Below, in pieces: positions 37,792 through 48,725 of a stretch of DNA of 64,000 nucleotides. The DNA lies in the NCBI RefSeq assembly GCF_027580225.2, contig NC_073351.2, positions 3,517,001-3,581,000 on the forward strand, in the 5' to 3' direction. The position numbers and the translations under genes were made by a program. Source of the DNA: Misgurnus anguillicaudatus. Lineage: Eukaryota > Chordata > Actinopteri > Cypriniformes > Cobitidae. The notes under the pieces are model-generated. The model had not been told where the DNA came from, did not search any database, and worked only from the letters and a program-made list of their open reading frames with translations. Numbering within the stretch: the first letter of the stretch is position 1; every line of letters begins with the position of its first letter.

Positions 37792-39260
37792 TAGGGCCCT
37801 ATTTTAACGATCTAAGGGCATTGTCTAAAGTGCACTGCGCAACGTCTAAATAGGTGTGTCCTAATCCACTTTTGCTAATTTAACGACGGGAAAAATGGTT
37901 TGTGCGCCAAGCGCATGGTCGAAAAGGGTTGGTCCTATTGTAATGAGAGTATTTTGGGCGTAACATGCAATAAACCAATGAGAGTCTCAGCTCTCATTCC
38001 CTTTAAAGGCCTGTTGCGCTGGCGCTATGTCTAATCCCTTTTTAGATGATGGACTTTGTAAACTGAAAAACTAAGCGGAAGATCCCCAGTTTAAGATTAA
38101 TGTTAAATAATTGTGTTGTTTTTCACTTGTATTGAAATTGTTATTTTTTATTAAAACCTTTAAAAATAAGTCATGGAAGTAAAAAAGTAGGCTTGTAATT
38201 GCCTTAAATGTATGGCTATCCAATATCATCAAAAAATAATTTACAAGTATGTAAGAAAAGGTTTGTACTCTAAAAATACTTATTTGTAACAAACAGGAGA
38301 TAAAGAATTCACAAACGGCTCTCCGCACGTACGTTTCAGCACTTGGAAAGCGTTTTTTTAAGCAAAGAGTTTTTTTAAGCATTACTTAAAAATGTTTCTC
38401 ATCTCACTATATCCACAGGTACAGAGCCATCATATAGACCATTTCAAAAGATGTAAACAACACTGGTCCAGAAGCACTTCCTGTTTCCGTTTTTTAACAC
38501 TAGATAAACGTTGGGATAAAATAAACCAACAGAACATATAAACCTGAATTAACTGAAGTTAAACAAACATCTTAAAGATAATAATGCATGTGAAATAAAA
38601 AAATAATTGTCACAAACTGTAACAGGAAGTGTTTCTGGACCAGTGTTGTTTACATCATTTGAACTGGTCTATACAATAAATCCGTGAGGTAGCATTTAAA
38701 AAAAAAACATTTAAAAACAGATGCATTTGTTTAAAGCAAAGCATTTATTTACTTACCAGGCTACAGGTGAAGCAGCTCTCTGCGCCTTCTAACGTCTCAT
38801 AATTAGTCCTCATTTATGTCCAAGAGACTCAATAATAATCTTTTACATTTAATCCTTTAATCTTTCATATTTAAAAGTGTTTTTGTGCTGCTGCACATTC
38901 ATTTACTATGTGATAAGCAAACCCGCGTTGTCCTCCCGTTTATAGGCGCATATTACTGCGCTCTTTAAATAACATAAAACACATTGCGCCATTGACTTTA
39001 GACTTTAAAGCAGGTTTTTGTTGGTCAATGGCGTAGTCTATTTTAGTTGCCTCAAAATAACAATGCGCCAACAATGCGCCTGAACACACCTCGTTTTCAG
39101 ACCAGAACGCCCATGGGCGCAAATGGGGGCGCAAATGCATTTGCTATTTAAACAACGTGGGGCTAAACGTGAAAATTATAATTGCGCAGGGTGAAAACTA
39201 GCGAAAGACACTTGCGTCGCGCATTGCGCTGCATTGTGCTGGGTGTAAGATAGAGCCCTA
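37792..39260. mobile_element. TAGGGCCCTATTTTAACGA-type DNA element
   Basis: The left end TAGGGCCCTATTTTAACGAT (37793) and the right end in reverse TAGGGCTCTATCTTACACC (39260) are inverted, with AAGTGCACTGCGCAACG and GCGCCAAGCGCA-type blocks repeated inside both halves. Ends and GC-skewed termini match a frequent teleost repeat. It is interrupted by 38433-38672. Confidence 0.7.
38433..38672. mobile_element. Nested palindromic MITE
   Basis: Nearly perfect inverted arms of about 55 bases: TATAGACCATTTCAAAAGAT on the left, TATAGACCAGTTCAAATGAT in reverse on the right. Both continue into GTAAACAACACTGGTCCAGA. It lies inside 37792-39260. Confidence 0.85.
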
Positions 39261-41581
39261 TTGTGTTTAAAATTAGGGATGTGGACGAATGGTCGAATAT
39301 TTTATCTGCAATAATAATTCTAATGGAAAAGATGCTATTGGAATGTTAGTTTGTTTTTTAATGCGCCACCGCATTAAAAATGCGCCACCGCATTAAAAAT
39401 GCGCCAAAGGTTGTGATTTATAAAAAAACAAACTTGATGGGAGAATGGGCTTGCAGGGTGGGATATTAGGATGATTCATGTATGCACACTTGTAGGTGAT
39501 CTGTGATTTATAAAGGGGACATTGGTTTGTTTTATAAGTCTTCATAATTTTTGGTGTATGCCATTTTTGGCTTTTGTGCGTACGTAGACTTTTAGTAAGA
39601 ATCCTACGCACAGTTTTATACATGAGGCCCCAGGTGAACAAGATGCTTCAGTTTAGTTCAACGCAACTGGATGTTACTGTTCGACTCATTGAAAGTGCAA
39701 AAAGGCCCTCAACATATAGCCTGAGCTTAAGGAGAAAATGCAGAGAAGCTCTAAAAGGCATTTTGCGTACGATGCTGCGGATGAGCCCATCAGTGATGCC
39801 CTCAAAAAGCCTGAGGTAACATTTTATAACTGTCCAAGCCTGTTTGTACTTCTCTATCCTTATATTCTTATAGAGGGTATGCATTGACGTCACTTTTCCA
39901 CGTGACCACACTGGAACTCACCCTGTTGAGTGGCAAATGATTCAACAAAATGGCTGGTTTTCAAAGTGGGTGCTGCAAAAAAACGCCAGTAAAACTGACT
40001 ATTATCAGCTTAAATTGAATTTAGTTGGACCTGATAGCAAAGGTGGACAATACTTAGTTAAATTAGTTACATTTTCCAAGCATCTGTGCTTTATTAGGGT
40101 GTTTGTATTGGGAAAAATTTTACTTCATTACATTCTAAAGCATATAATCATACTGTGTATTCTTTAATATTGCATATTAAAATGTATTTAATACCTTATT
40201 ACATTAAAATTGTGTACATTTACTTGAGGAACAGTACATACTTAAATATTTAATGTAAAACCAAAACTTGTATGTATGAAATGTAATATAGTAAAAATTA
40301 TGATAATATGCTTTGGAATGTATGTTTTCCAAAGAAAAACAGATAAAATACAAATACTTGAAAAATGCTTTTAAATAAAGAGTCAATCCTCTGCTTGATA
40401 GTGACTCTAGCAACTTATCAACCCACCTGTAGTCTGTGGACGTTGGAATGAATGATCAATTTACTTCTCCTTTCTGTGTTTTTGTCAGTCTGTAAAACAA
40501 TAGCTCCGAATTCTTGTTAATCTGTTTGTACAGTCTATCGCACAACAGCTTTTCCCCATTTAGATGCGTTTTCACCGGGTTTTCACTTATTTCACACTGT
40601 ACTCAAATTCTGCCGCTCTGTCTATTGCACTCAGTGGGTGTAACCGTAGTCATTTTCGCTGGTCTTGCTGGTCTTGCTGGTATGACCAGCATGAGATGCT
40701 GGTGCTAATGCTGGTTTGGTGCTGGTTTAGCTGGTGTTCACTAGCAAACCAACACCAAAACACAACATATGCTGGCCTTGCTGATATGCTGGTTTTTCAG
40801 CAGGGATTGGTTGAATGTTTAATGTAATGTTTTGGCTCCTGTGAATATCATCTTTTCTATCTTATTTGGTTTGTTTTTTAAATAAAAAGCTTTTGGATCC
40901 ACTGCCTTAGCTTGCCTTCCTGCCAAAATTACAGCTATTAAGTTTATACTGAAATATTTTCTATGTATCTTAAATGTCATATTTTGAACACATACTTAAT
41001 TAATTAATTGGGATTTTATAACATTTTTGACAGTTGTAAAGCCTGTCAATTTGTTATTTTGTTTACTTATTATTTTATTACTACTACAATTTCCTGGCCC
41101 TTTCCCACAATTTCTTTAAACTAATTCCATAAAGATTTTTCTATTAATAATTTATCTATTACAATTTTTATATAAATTAAACCCTGTTGGTTAAAGGAAC
41201 GTTAATTTAGAAAAAAACAACAACTGCTGTTTCAAGACATGTGCACTAGCTGACATCTAGTGACAACATTTAGCGGGCTTTTTACTCTGTCTGGTCTGGA
41301 TTAACGTTTGTTGCTGCACAAAGTGTTTTTGATAGTCAGGCGTTGATAGTCAGTAACATGATTTCCATACATAAAATATGTATACTCATACTGTATTAGA
41401 TAAATGTAAACCTTATTTATAAGAAGGACAAACTGGGTGTGTTGACTAATATTAAGTAGGAGTCATTTTCAACCACAATCCCACTTCAACAAATATGTAG
41501 CACGGGCATTTATTAATAAATACTGAAGTTTGTCTAGATAAATTTGTTTAGAAAAATAGATTTTTATAATTGCCATTAAAG
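39261..41581. other. Non-genic region with MITE fragments
   Basis: Contains a 21-base direct repeat AATGCGCCACCGCATTAA at 39360-39400, a reversed GGGGCCTCATG-type end at 39621-39631 and the GCTGGTCTTGCTGG MITE at 40658-40805. The rest is AT-rich with no supported gene. Confidence 0.45.
40658..40805. repeat. GCTGGT-rich MITE
   Basis: CGCTGGTCTTGCTGGTCTTG on the left and AAAACCAGCATATCAGC in reverse on the right form inverted ends. The inside is GCTGGT/ACCAGC repeats. Confidence 0.55.
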
Positions 41582-41972
41582 AGTAACTAAACCCTAAACC
41601 AACTTTTTTTAGTTAATGATCTGTAAGAATGATGCTTTATTAGTGCTGTTCATTGATTTAAGTAAGTTTTTTGACATTTGGATATAAAGTGTTTCAATAC
41701 TACAATATGGTGTAAAACGTCTAAGTGCTGCCCTCTTCAGGTTGAACGGTGGCTACTGCAGTTGAATTTTCCTATTGGATGTTGGGTCCAAAAAGTAACT
41801 CGTGATGTAAGCAGGTTCAAGCTCACCATGCCCTTGTTACATCTCACCACACACTTGGTACGAGCTTAGCTCGTCCCCTCTATCTCTGTTGGGATCTGCC
41901 CACTTTTCTTGCATTTTTCAAATATGAACAGTGGGCGGAGTCAGGCTCTGACCAGGGGTTTAGTTACGCTTT
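41582..41972. mobile_element. TTAA MITE, AGCGTAACTAAACCC family, copy 2 (inverted)
   Basis: Flanked by TTAA (41578-41581 and 41973-41976). Left end AGAGTAACTAAACCCTAAACC; right end in reverse AGCGTAACTAAACCCCTGG. It shares text such as GTTGAACGGTGGCTACTGCA with 29320-29716, in opposite orientation. Confidence 0.85.
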
Positions 41973-42090
41973 AAATTGCCTTTACCGTCACAATTATTCC
42001 GACAGTGGCCGAGGGTTATATCTGACAAGAATTCAGCCTTTAGAAATGCTATGCTTAGTTGAACGAAATTACTTCATTAAACAGTAATAC

Positions 42091-42300
42091 TGTCATGAGT
42101 CCTGTCTGTGTATGCCCTCTTTCCAGTGTGCCTGCTTTCCCTCTTGTTCCTTTGTTGCTCCGCCCCCTTTGTTTGTTGTCATAGTTACTCATTGTCTCTG
42201 CTCTCTCATTGGTTGTCATCCTGTTTAAATTCCCTGTCTGTTCATTGCCTGTTTGTGAGTTCAAGTGGTGCTGCGCAGGCCGATTGACAGCTGACTTTAA
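42091..42300 (+). repeat. LTR-like fragment
   Basis: Starts TGTCATGAGTCCTGTCTGTG and runs through C/T-rich text with CTCCGCCCCC, typical of fish Gypsy-type LTR beginnings. No partner LTR or internal domain. Confidence 0.35.
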
Positions 42301-42458
42301 GCAGTACAAGCTGGTTAGAAATTTTGTCTGACTTGAGCTGGCACTGAAAGCACGTGACTGTGACGTATTGTATCAAAGTGCCGCGAGAGAGCTTTTCAAG
42401 AGTTTAATAATAACTACAAATGTTTTTTAAATTGTGTGTTGGCAGATAGTGTCTATTC

Positions 42459-42650
42459 CAGGGGTGGGCATTTCTGCTCCTGGAGGGCCACTGTCCTGCA
42501 AAGTTTAACTCCAACCTAATCAAACATATCTGAAAATCCTAATCAAAGGCTGCAGGATTACTTGATAATGACATTCAGGTGTGTTTGATTAGGGTTGGAG
42601 CTAAACTTTGCAGGACAGTGGCCCTCCAGGAGCAGAAATGCCCACCCCTG
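42459..42650. mobile_element. Palindromic hAT MITE
   Basis: Inverted arms of about 65 bases, CAGGGGTGGGCATTTCTGCT on both ends, continue into CCTGGAGGGCCACTGTCCTG. The whole unit can fold back on itself. Related to 29213-29804. Confidence 0.85.
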
Positions 42651-43206
42651 GACTAATTCTAATCAACAAACTGCTGACAACTGAAGCCCACAGTACACTG
42701 CAGGATTTTTTGCTCTCCTATAAGATCATTACCTTATCACACTGTGCGACATGAATTGTTTAAATCCTGGTACAACAAGCATGTAGACTGTACGATGATG
42801 ACACGGAAGCTTCGGCGGCTGCGTCACACGTTAGCACAACGTCACCAGCATGCGCTCGTGGTAAACAAATACCAGTACGCAGGTCGTAGCAGCAATCACA
42901 CTGTGTGGTGTTATCATGCTTAATTTCAGACACTGTCAGAAAACTATCATAGGCTATCTTTGGACGCAAGACCGGGAAAACATCCATCTCACTGTACGAC
43001 TTAGGACCACCGATGAAGGACCACCGATGAAGAGCCACAATCACAGAAATCGTGACGATTGTTTCACGACGGAAATCTCTCGTCTGGGACAGCCAATAAT
43101 CATGCAGTGTATCCCGGGCTTTAGACTGCAAATTCAGCATAATAACAGGAACACATTATGGTCACTCAACTTCTAAATAAAAACACACCACTTAAAAGTT
43201 TATTTA
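42651..43206. other. Unassigned segment
   Basis: Two overlapping open frames (42760-43140 minus, 42916-43176 plus) have no recognisable domain. GC content is higher than in the neighbours. The text CACCGATGAAGGACCACCGATGAAG at 43009-43033 is a short direct duplication. Confidence 0.4.
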
Positions 43207-43797
43207 GGCTATGTTTACACGTGGGCGGCTATTTTCATAAACGTACATTTCAGCCTCTCCGGTTTCAAAAATAACATCGTGCACACATGTCAGTTTTCAG
43301 AAAAGTGTTTATTTACACGTACCCGTGCATATATGCCGTCAAGAGAAGCTCAAGCCCACGTAAGCCAATCACCGGCAGCGCTGGTGGTGACGCGAACTGG
43401 TTCTTCATGTTGGAGGGAGGAGTAGTTGCAGTAGGTGATCGATGACCGCGTACTTTGACATCATCCGTCTGTCGGTTCTTGCAGCGCCGCATGAAGTCAA
43501 ACACACATAAAATTGCTGACCTCCGAGCACTCGTCTCTGCTCCTCGACATAATGGAGCAGCTGTATTTGCAAATACAAACACACGAAACGAGTTTGCAAG
43601 AACATAAATGTGATCTTGGAAGCGTTCAGAGTAGCAGTCACATGTAAAAATAGGTCGCACTTTTGATGTAGGTGCGAGCTCTGGCGCATACTCTGTGACG
43701 TTGCCTGTTTGTCTCAGTTTACATGCAACCGAAGATTTTCAAGATCTCCACTCTGGCCGGAGTTTTTAGAAACAATCGGTTTCAGAGGCGAGTTCAA
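43207..43797 (-). mobile_element. GGCTATG element C2 (inverted, truncated, hairpin lost)
   Basis: The intact terminus GGCTATGTTTACACGTGGGC is at 43207. The rest aligns with the reverse of C1 (50465-51218) up to the AACTCGCCTCTGAAACC block, where it is cut. At 43446 a stretch of about 90 bases containing one arm and the loop of C1's central hairpin is absent. Open frames here (for example 43313-43660) are only shadows of the repeat. Confidence 0.8.
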
Positions 43798-44287
43798 TCA
43801 CCACTAATTGAAAGCTGGCTTAAAGTGTATCTGCATTGATTGGTACCTACTGTATTAGTAATAATAAACAGAACAGGTGTTGGCAGTGGCCCAATTGTTT
43901 CTTTGGATACACTGTCACGAAACATATAAGGAGGATGCAAATGCAAGTTAACACATATTTATTAAACAAATAACACTACTAGTTAGAACTAGTGATGGGT
44001 TATTTGAAGCGAGGCTTTGGAGCGCGTGTCGAGAATAAATGGGCCTTGATTAGAGGCTTGTGTCGTTAACGTAGAAATCACATGACCAGTGACAAACGAG
44101 GCCTCAGTTTGTGCGGCCACGTCATTGGTTTGGTCTGAGTATCGATTCCGGATAAAGAAGTTTCGAAACTCGCGCCTCCTTGTGGGTGTTTTGGCCTTTA
44201 ATGTTGGATAGGTGTACGGAGTGATAGAAGCAGCGGTAGTAGTAGATTATATTAGTAGTTATAGTATCTTATTATAAATAAGTTATA

Positions 44288-44288
<1 letters not shown>

Positions 44289-44371
<83 letters not shown>
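44289..44371. repeat. (TA)n microsatellite
   Basis: About 41 TA units, interrupted nowhere, inside the 5' part of hAT copy 1. Confidence 0.97.
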
Positions 44372-44375
<4 letters not shown>

Positions 44376-45333
44376 TTGATTAATTATTAGCTATATTATA
44401 TAATATTATTATTGTATTAGTTAGATAAGAATAGTTGGATTGATTAGGATTTTTGGATTTGGACTGGACTGGTTGTTGATTTAGATTGCCCTATTGGATT
44501 TGTTTGCCTTTTGTGACCTGTAATTTGGTCTTTGTAATGGAGCCTACAAGAAAGAGGAAATCCTCCCCTGTCTGGGAGTATTTTGAAATTGTTGCTCACA
44601 ATAAAGTATGTGTAATTGTTATATTGTACTGTGTTAATATTATTAATATTTAGACACACTTTATGGCAGTATGGTCTTTCATGTCCATTATTTCATATTT
44701 TAAGGTGAAATGCTTGCTGTGCCATAAGGAGCTAACATACAGCAATAACACCTCTTCCATGCTTAGGCATTATCGAGCACTGCATGAGCATGCACATACT
44801 ACTGTCAATCCACAGACAAGTCAAAGTAATATATAATCTTATTTATTACATTATGTTATAAATTGTTAGGCTCTTACAATACACCAGCATTGTGTTTTAT
44901 TATAGTTTCAAAGAAAGAAATGGTGAATGAGGCCTTGGTGAACATGATCATCAAGGACTCCCAACCCTTTTCCATCGTGGAGGATGCTGGGTTAAGGGAG
45001 CTTCTGCAAGTGTTGGATCCCACTTATGTTATTCCTACTCGAAAGGTATGTAACTAATGAAGTTCAGTATGTAAAATAAAGACTAAATTTATTTCTATCC
45101 ACAGGCTTTGAAGGGCATGGTTGAAAATAAATACAGGGAGACTAAGGAAAAGACAAGAGAGCAGTTGCAGAAAATTGTGCCTTACATCTGACATGTGGAC
45201 ATCACTACACATGGATGCACACCTAGCAGTAACCTGCCATTTTATCAATGAAGACGACAAGCTCTGCACCACTTTATTAGATGTACAACATTTCCTTAAG
45301 TGTCATACTGCAGAGAACTTGGCTACTGGACAT

Positions 45334-46711
45334 TAGGGCTGTCAATCTTCCTCTATTATCCCATTCGAATTTCATTCATTATTTTATTTTAATATTCGAT
45401 TTATAATCGATTATTTAATGCTCAAATTTAACTTATTAATATTTACTATACCTATCTACACACGTAAAAACGGGCTTATGCATTGCCAATGCCACTATGA
45501 GCTCGTATAGTTGACTTGTTTTAAATTATGTCCACTAGAAGACATTGCAGTATATAAACATGTAATTATTTAATAACAGGTGATAGCTTTCTTGCTAATT
45601 AATGATTAAGCTTAGACACAAAATGAACAAAGTTGTCAACTTTAATGAAACATTTCATTATCAACGCAGTTCTCTTTGTTCACGTATGAGGGCTGCGTAG
45701 ATCGCATCATTAGTTATACAATACTTATACACAGCACACACATCCCCTGGCCTCAGGTATTTTCTCACTGGTCGAAAAGACAAACGTATCCAAACAAATT
45801 AGCATTAAAGACATTCCCAAAACGGTCGTCCATAGGACTGAGAGCGGTTTTCTCCTGACACTGTCCTCTTCACCTTGGCTGCTCCGTTCTCGTCTTCCTC
45901 ATAACCTTCCTCCGCAATCGCTATCAGCTCCGCTTTCTCTTTCTCACGTACCTCCTGCTGCTGGTCTTGTTTCAAATGAATTAGCCGATGGTAATGCGGG
46001 GCGAGGTAGCTAGCGGTATTTAACAGCATAAATGCGTTAGATAGTGAACACATAAAAAAATTTTAATCAATTTTTTTTAAATCCCATTCGAATCTACCTG
46101 ATCTCACGAATTTCCGTGGCATAGTCACGGAATTTTGTGCTCATTTTTCCGTGACATTCTCACGGATCTCCGCATATTTCCGTGGCCCTGCCACGGACTT
46201 TCTTTTCCGTGGCATTCTCACGGATTGGTTACTCAACTGTTTTGTCCTATTTTCTTACCATTTTCGCTTCGGTTTAGGGTTAGATTTACATAAAATGACA
46301 TCCCTACCCAAACCCAACTCTAACCCCAATGCCAGGGGACAATTGATTAAAGTTTAGAAAATATAAAAGAATACATCAGAAAAAAATGTATAAACCAATA
46401 GTTAAAGTGGCATACTAACGCAAACACCAAATCTAACCCTAAACCGAAGCGACAATGGTTTGAAAATAGGAAAAAGCAGTTGAGTAACCAATCCGTGAGA
46501 ATGCCACGGAAAAGAAAGTCCGTGGCAGGGCCACGGAAATATGCGGAGATCCGTGAGAATGTCACGGAAAAATGAGCACAAAATTCCGTGACTATGCCAT
46601 GGAACTTTGTGAGATCATGTTGTTCAAATAGTAGTTTTAACATTCGATTAGTATTATTTTTTTTAATATTCGAATTATATTCGATTACTGAAATTCGTTT
46701 ATACAGCCCTA
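45334..46711. mobile_element. Nested hAT-type element, TAGGGCTGT ends
   Basis: Perfect 8-bp duplication CTGGACAT (45326-45333 and 46712-46719) and ends TAGGGCTGT / ACAGCCCTA. The insertion splits the transposase codons of hAT copy 1. On the minus strand 45805-46053 is an open frame with a charged KEKAELIAIAEEGYEEDENG stretch, possibly the tail of a BED-type transposase exon. Foldback element B lies inside. Confidence 0.88.
46099..46617. mobile_element. Foldback element B (hairpin-array family)
   Basis: Inverted arms of about 190 bases start TGATCTCACGAATTTCC / TGATCTCACAAAGTTCC. Each arm carries four perfect short hairpins (left: 46112-46132, 46148-46166, 46179-46197, 46206-46224; mirrored right: 46492-46510, 46519-46537, 46550-46568 and a slightly damaged 46584-46604). 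Both arms then share TTGGTTACTCAACTG and CGGTTTAGGGTTAGATTT. No coding capacity. Sibling of element A. Confidence 0.85.
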
Positions 46712-46870
46712 CTGGACATATGAAGATCATGGAGGAGTGGGGCATAAAAGATAAAGTAAATTGTCTGGTAACTGATGCTGCAGCCAACATGATAGCATGT
46801 GTACGAACATGAAATGTTAGGCATGCAATATGTATTGCACATGCATTTAATTTAATTGTAAAGAAGTCTT

Positions 46871-48725
46871 CAGGAATGTGATTTTTCCATATAAATAAGG
46901 ATTTCCGTATTTTCTGACCTTGGTGGGATGACCCGTCTGAATCGCGTAAATCCGATGAGGTTTTTTTTAGACAGGGGCGGGGGGGGGGGGGGGTAATCAC
47001 GTGCGTGTTGTATGCCCGTGTTGTTGCAAGTGATGTCTCAGTATGCCTGCGTTCTCTGTATGCGCGCGCTGTCCTTGTGCGCGAGCTTCGAGGTCATCCA
47101 ACATGGATCTCAGACGTTTTCTGTGTTCTACGTCATACACATCAGGCATTAAAATCCCTCACCTTTCGGCGAAATTCGCCGTTTTGGAGCAAAAAAAGGT
47201 GACCCACGTGAATCGTGTAGATTCGATGAGAAAACATTTTCGGGGGGAGGGGGGTATGCGCGCGTTGTTTGTAGACGCGCCCTTCCCCGTCATCCAACAT
47301 GTATACCAGACATTAGATTTATTTGAGTTCATGCTGCGCTGCGAAAAACGACAGGCAGCCGCAGGTGACATCAAAGTATCACGAGAGCGAATCGAGATGT
47401 CATAAGGAAGTCTGCTTTCGAACGGCTCTCGCGCTACTTTGATGTCATCCGCATTTCTGTGTTCTTCGTCATACCAGCTTGTTGAAGATGCGTAGAGCGA
47501 CTGCCTTCGGGATGTAAAGTCAACACAAAACGCTGTAAAACTTTCATTGTAGAATTGTAAGGCATCAATCAATTAAAACAACATATATACACAGACTGAC
47601 ATTGCAAAGTGACCTAAAAGACTTTTTGTTGGAATGGATTTGAACGGATTATGGACATACTCCTCGCTTGTAAGTCACATTGGTCTACTAGTCTACGGCT
47701 GTAAGTACTTAAATGTAAATATGGTGAAACTGCCAAATATTGCATGAAATGCTGTAATAAGAACATACTGACATACTGTTACTTATACAGTAAATAAGAA
47801 AGTTTACAGTAATATTTAAGCGATTTTAGACTATTTGAGCGACAAAGATGCTAAAGTGAACTGTTTTCAGTGCGCATACGCGCATAAACTCCAAAGCCCA
47901 CGTGCGTTTCAAAAATCACGCAAACACATAATTTCTTTGGGCTTGACAGGAGATATGCGCAAATACTATATTGTAATATCAGTCTCTGCAAGTATTCTCA
48001 CAGTGTTAAAGGGACAGTTCATCTTATAAGAAAAGCTTATGTTTGAGTCATTATGTTAATCAAACTACAAGACAAAAGGAAAATAACTTTTATAGCTTTA
48101 AAAATATCAATTATATTTAATTTATAGAATGAAAACAGTGTTATATATTAATTTAATACTGTTTCTCTACCTAATCAATACTGTTAGATCATCTTACTTT
48201 ATTTGTAACTTTGTTCTTTTCTATTTTATATGCTTGTAATTTCTTGATTTGTTCTTATTTTATTTTCCCAAATCACTTTTTTGCTTATCTGAAAATTATT
48301 CAACCCATGACTCAAAACCCATAATGCAATTCATTTAACCAGTACTATATTGTAAAATTAATTCATTTCAAATTAAATGTAGGCCTTCAGGTCCACCTTA
48401 TTCCAAGGCCAACTTAAAATTGTATAACCTTGCGAGTGATAGTCAGATTATGGCAAAATAAAATTATTGCAGAGGTAAAATAGTAAGGGAATGCTACTTG
48501 TTACAGCTTTTCACATTTATCAACCCATTTAATTAAACATGGTTTCTGTAGTCAAATGTTTACATTTTTAAATTTGAAATCTAAATTTTCCGTCAGAATT
48601 AAATAATTGAAATAATGGTCATAATGTATTTTCTGCGTATGATATGGTGTGCATTTTGTTTCTGCCCACGTGAAGGGATGTTAAGTTCCTTCCTTCTTTT
48701 TTGTCCTTGGCCAATCACATGCCTG
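46871..48725. mobile_element. Second insertion in hAT copy 1
   Basis: Ends CAGGAATGTGATT and, in reverse, CAGGCATGTGATTGGCC; direct repeat AGTCTT on each side (46865-46870 and 48726-48731). The left 600 bases hold two diverged copies of a GC-rich module (ATGACCCGTCTGAATCGCGT near 46928; GTGACCCACGTGAATCGTGT near 47199), a G run (46979-46993) and one hairpin of the CGCGAGAGC type (47366-47447). The right 1.1 kb is AT-rich. Confidence 0.7.

Noticed and set aside
42760..43176. Two opposing open frames of 126 and 86 codons
   Set aside because: Mutually antisense, no domain, and no codon or splice support.
43313..43689. Overlapping minus-strand open frames of 94 and 115 codons
   Set aside because: The same peptides recur in reverse in element C1 (50673-50977). 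They are translations of a non-coding transposon.
46347..47000. 217-codon minus-strand open frame
   Set aside because: It spans the foldback element B arm, the hAT-N end and hAT copy 1 coding sequence in antisense, so it crosses three element boundaries and cannot be one gene.
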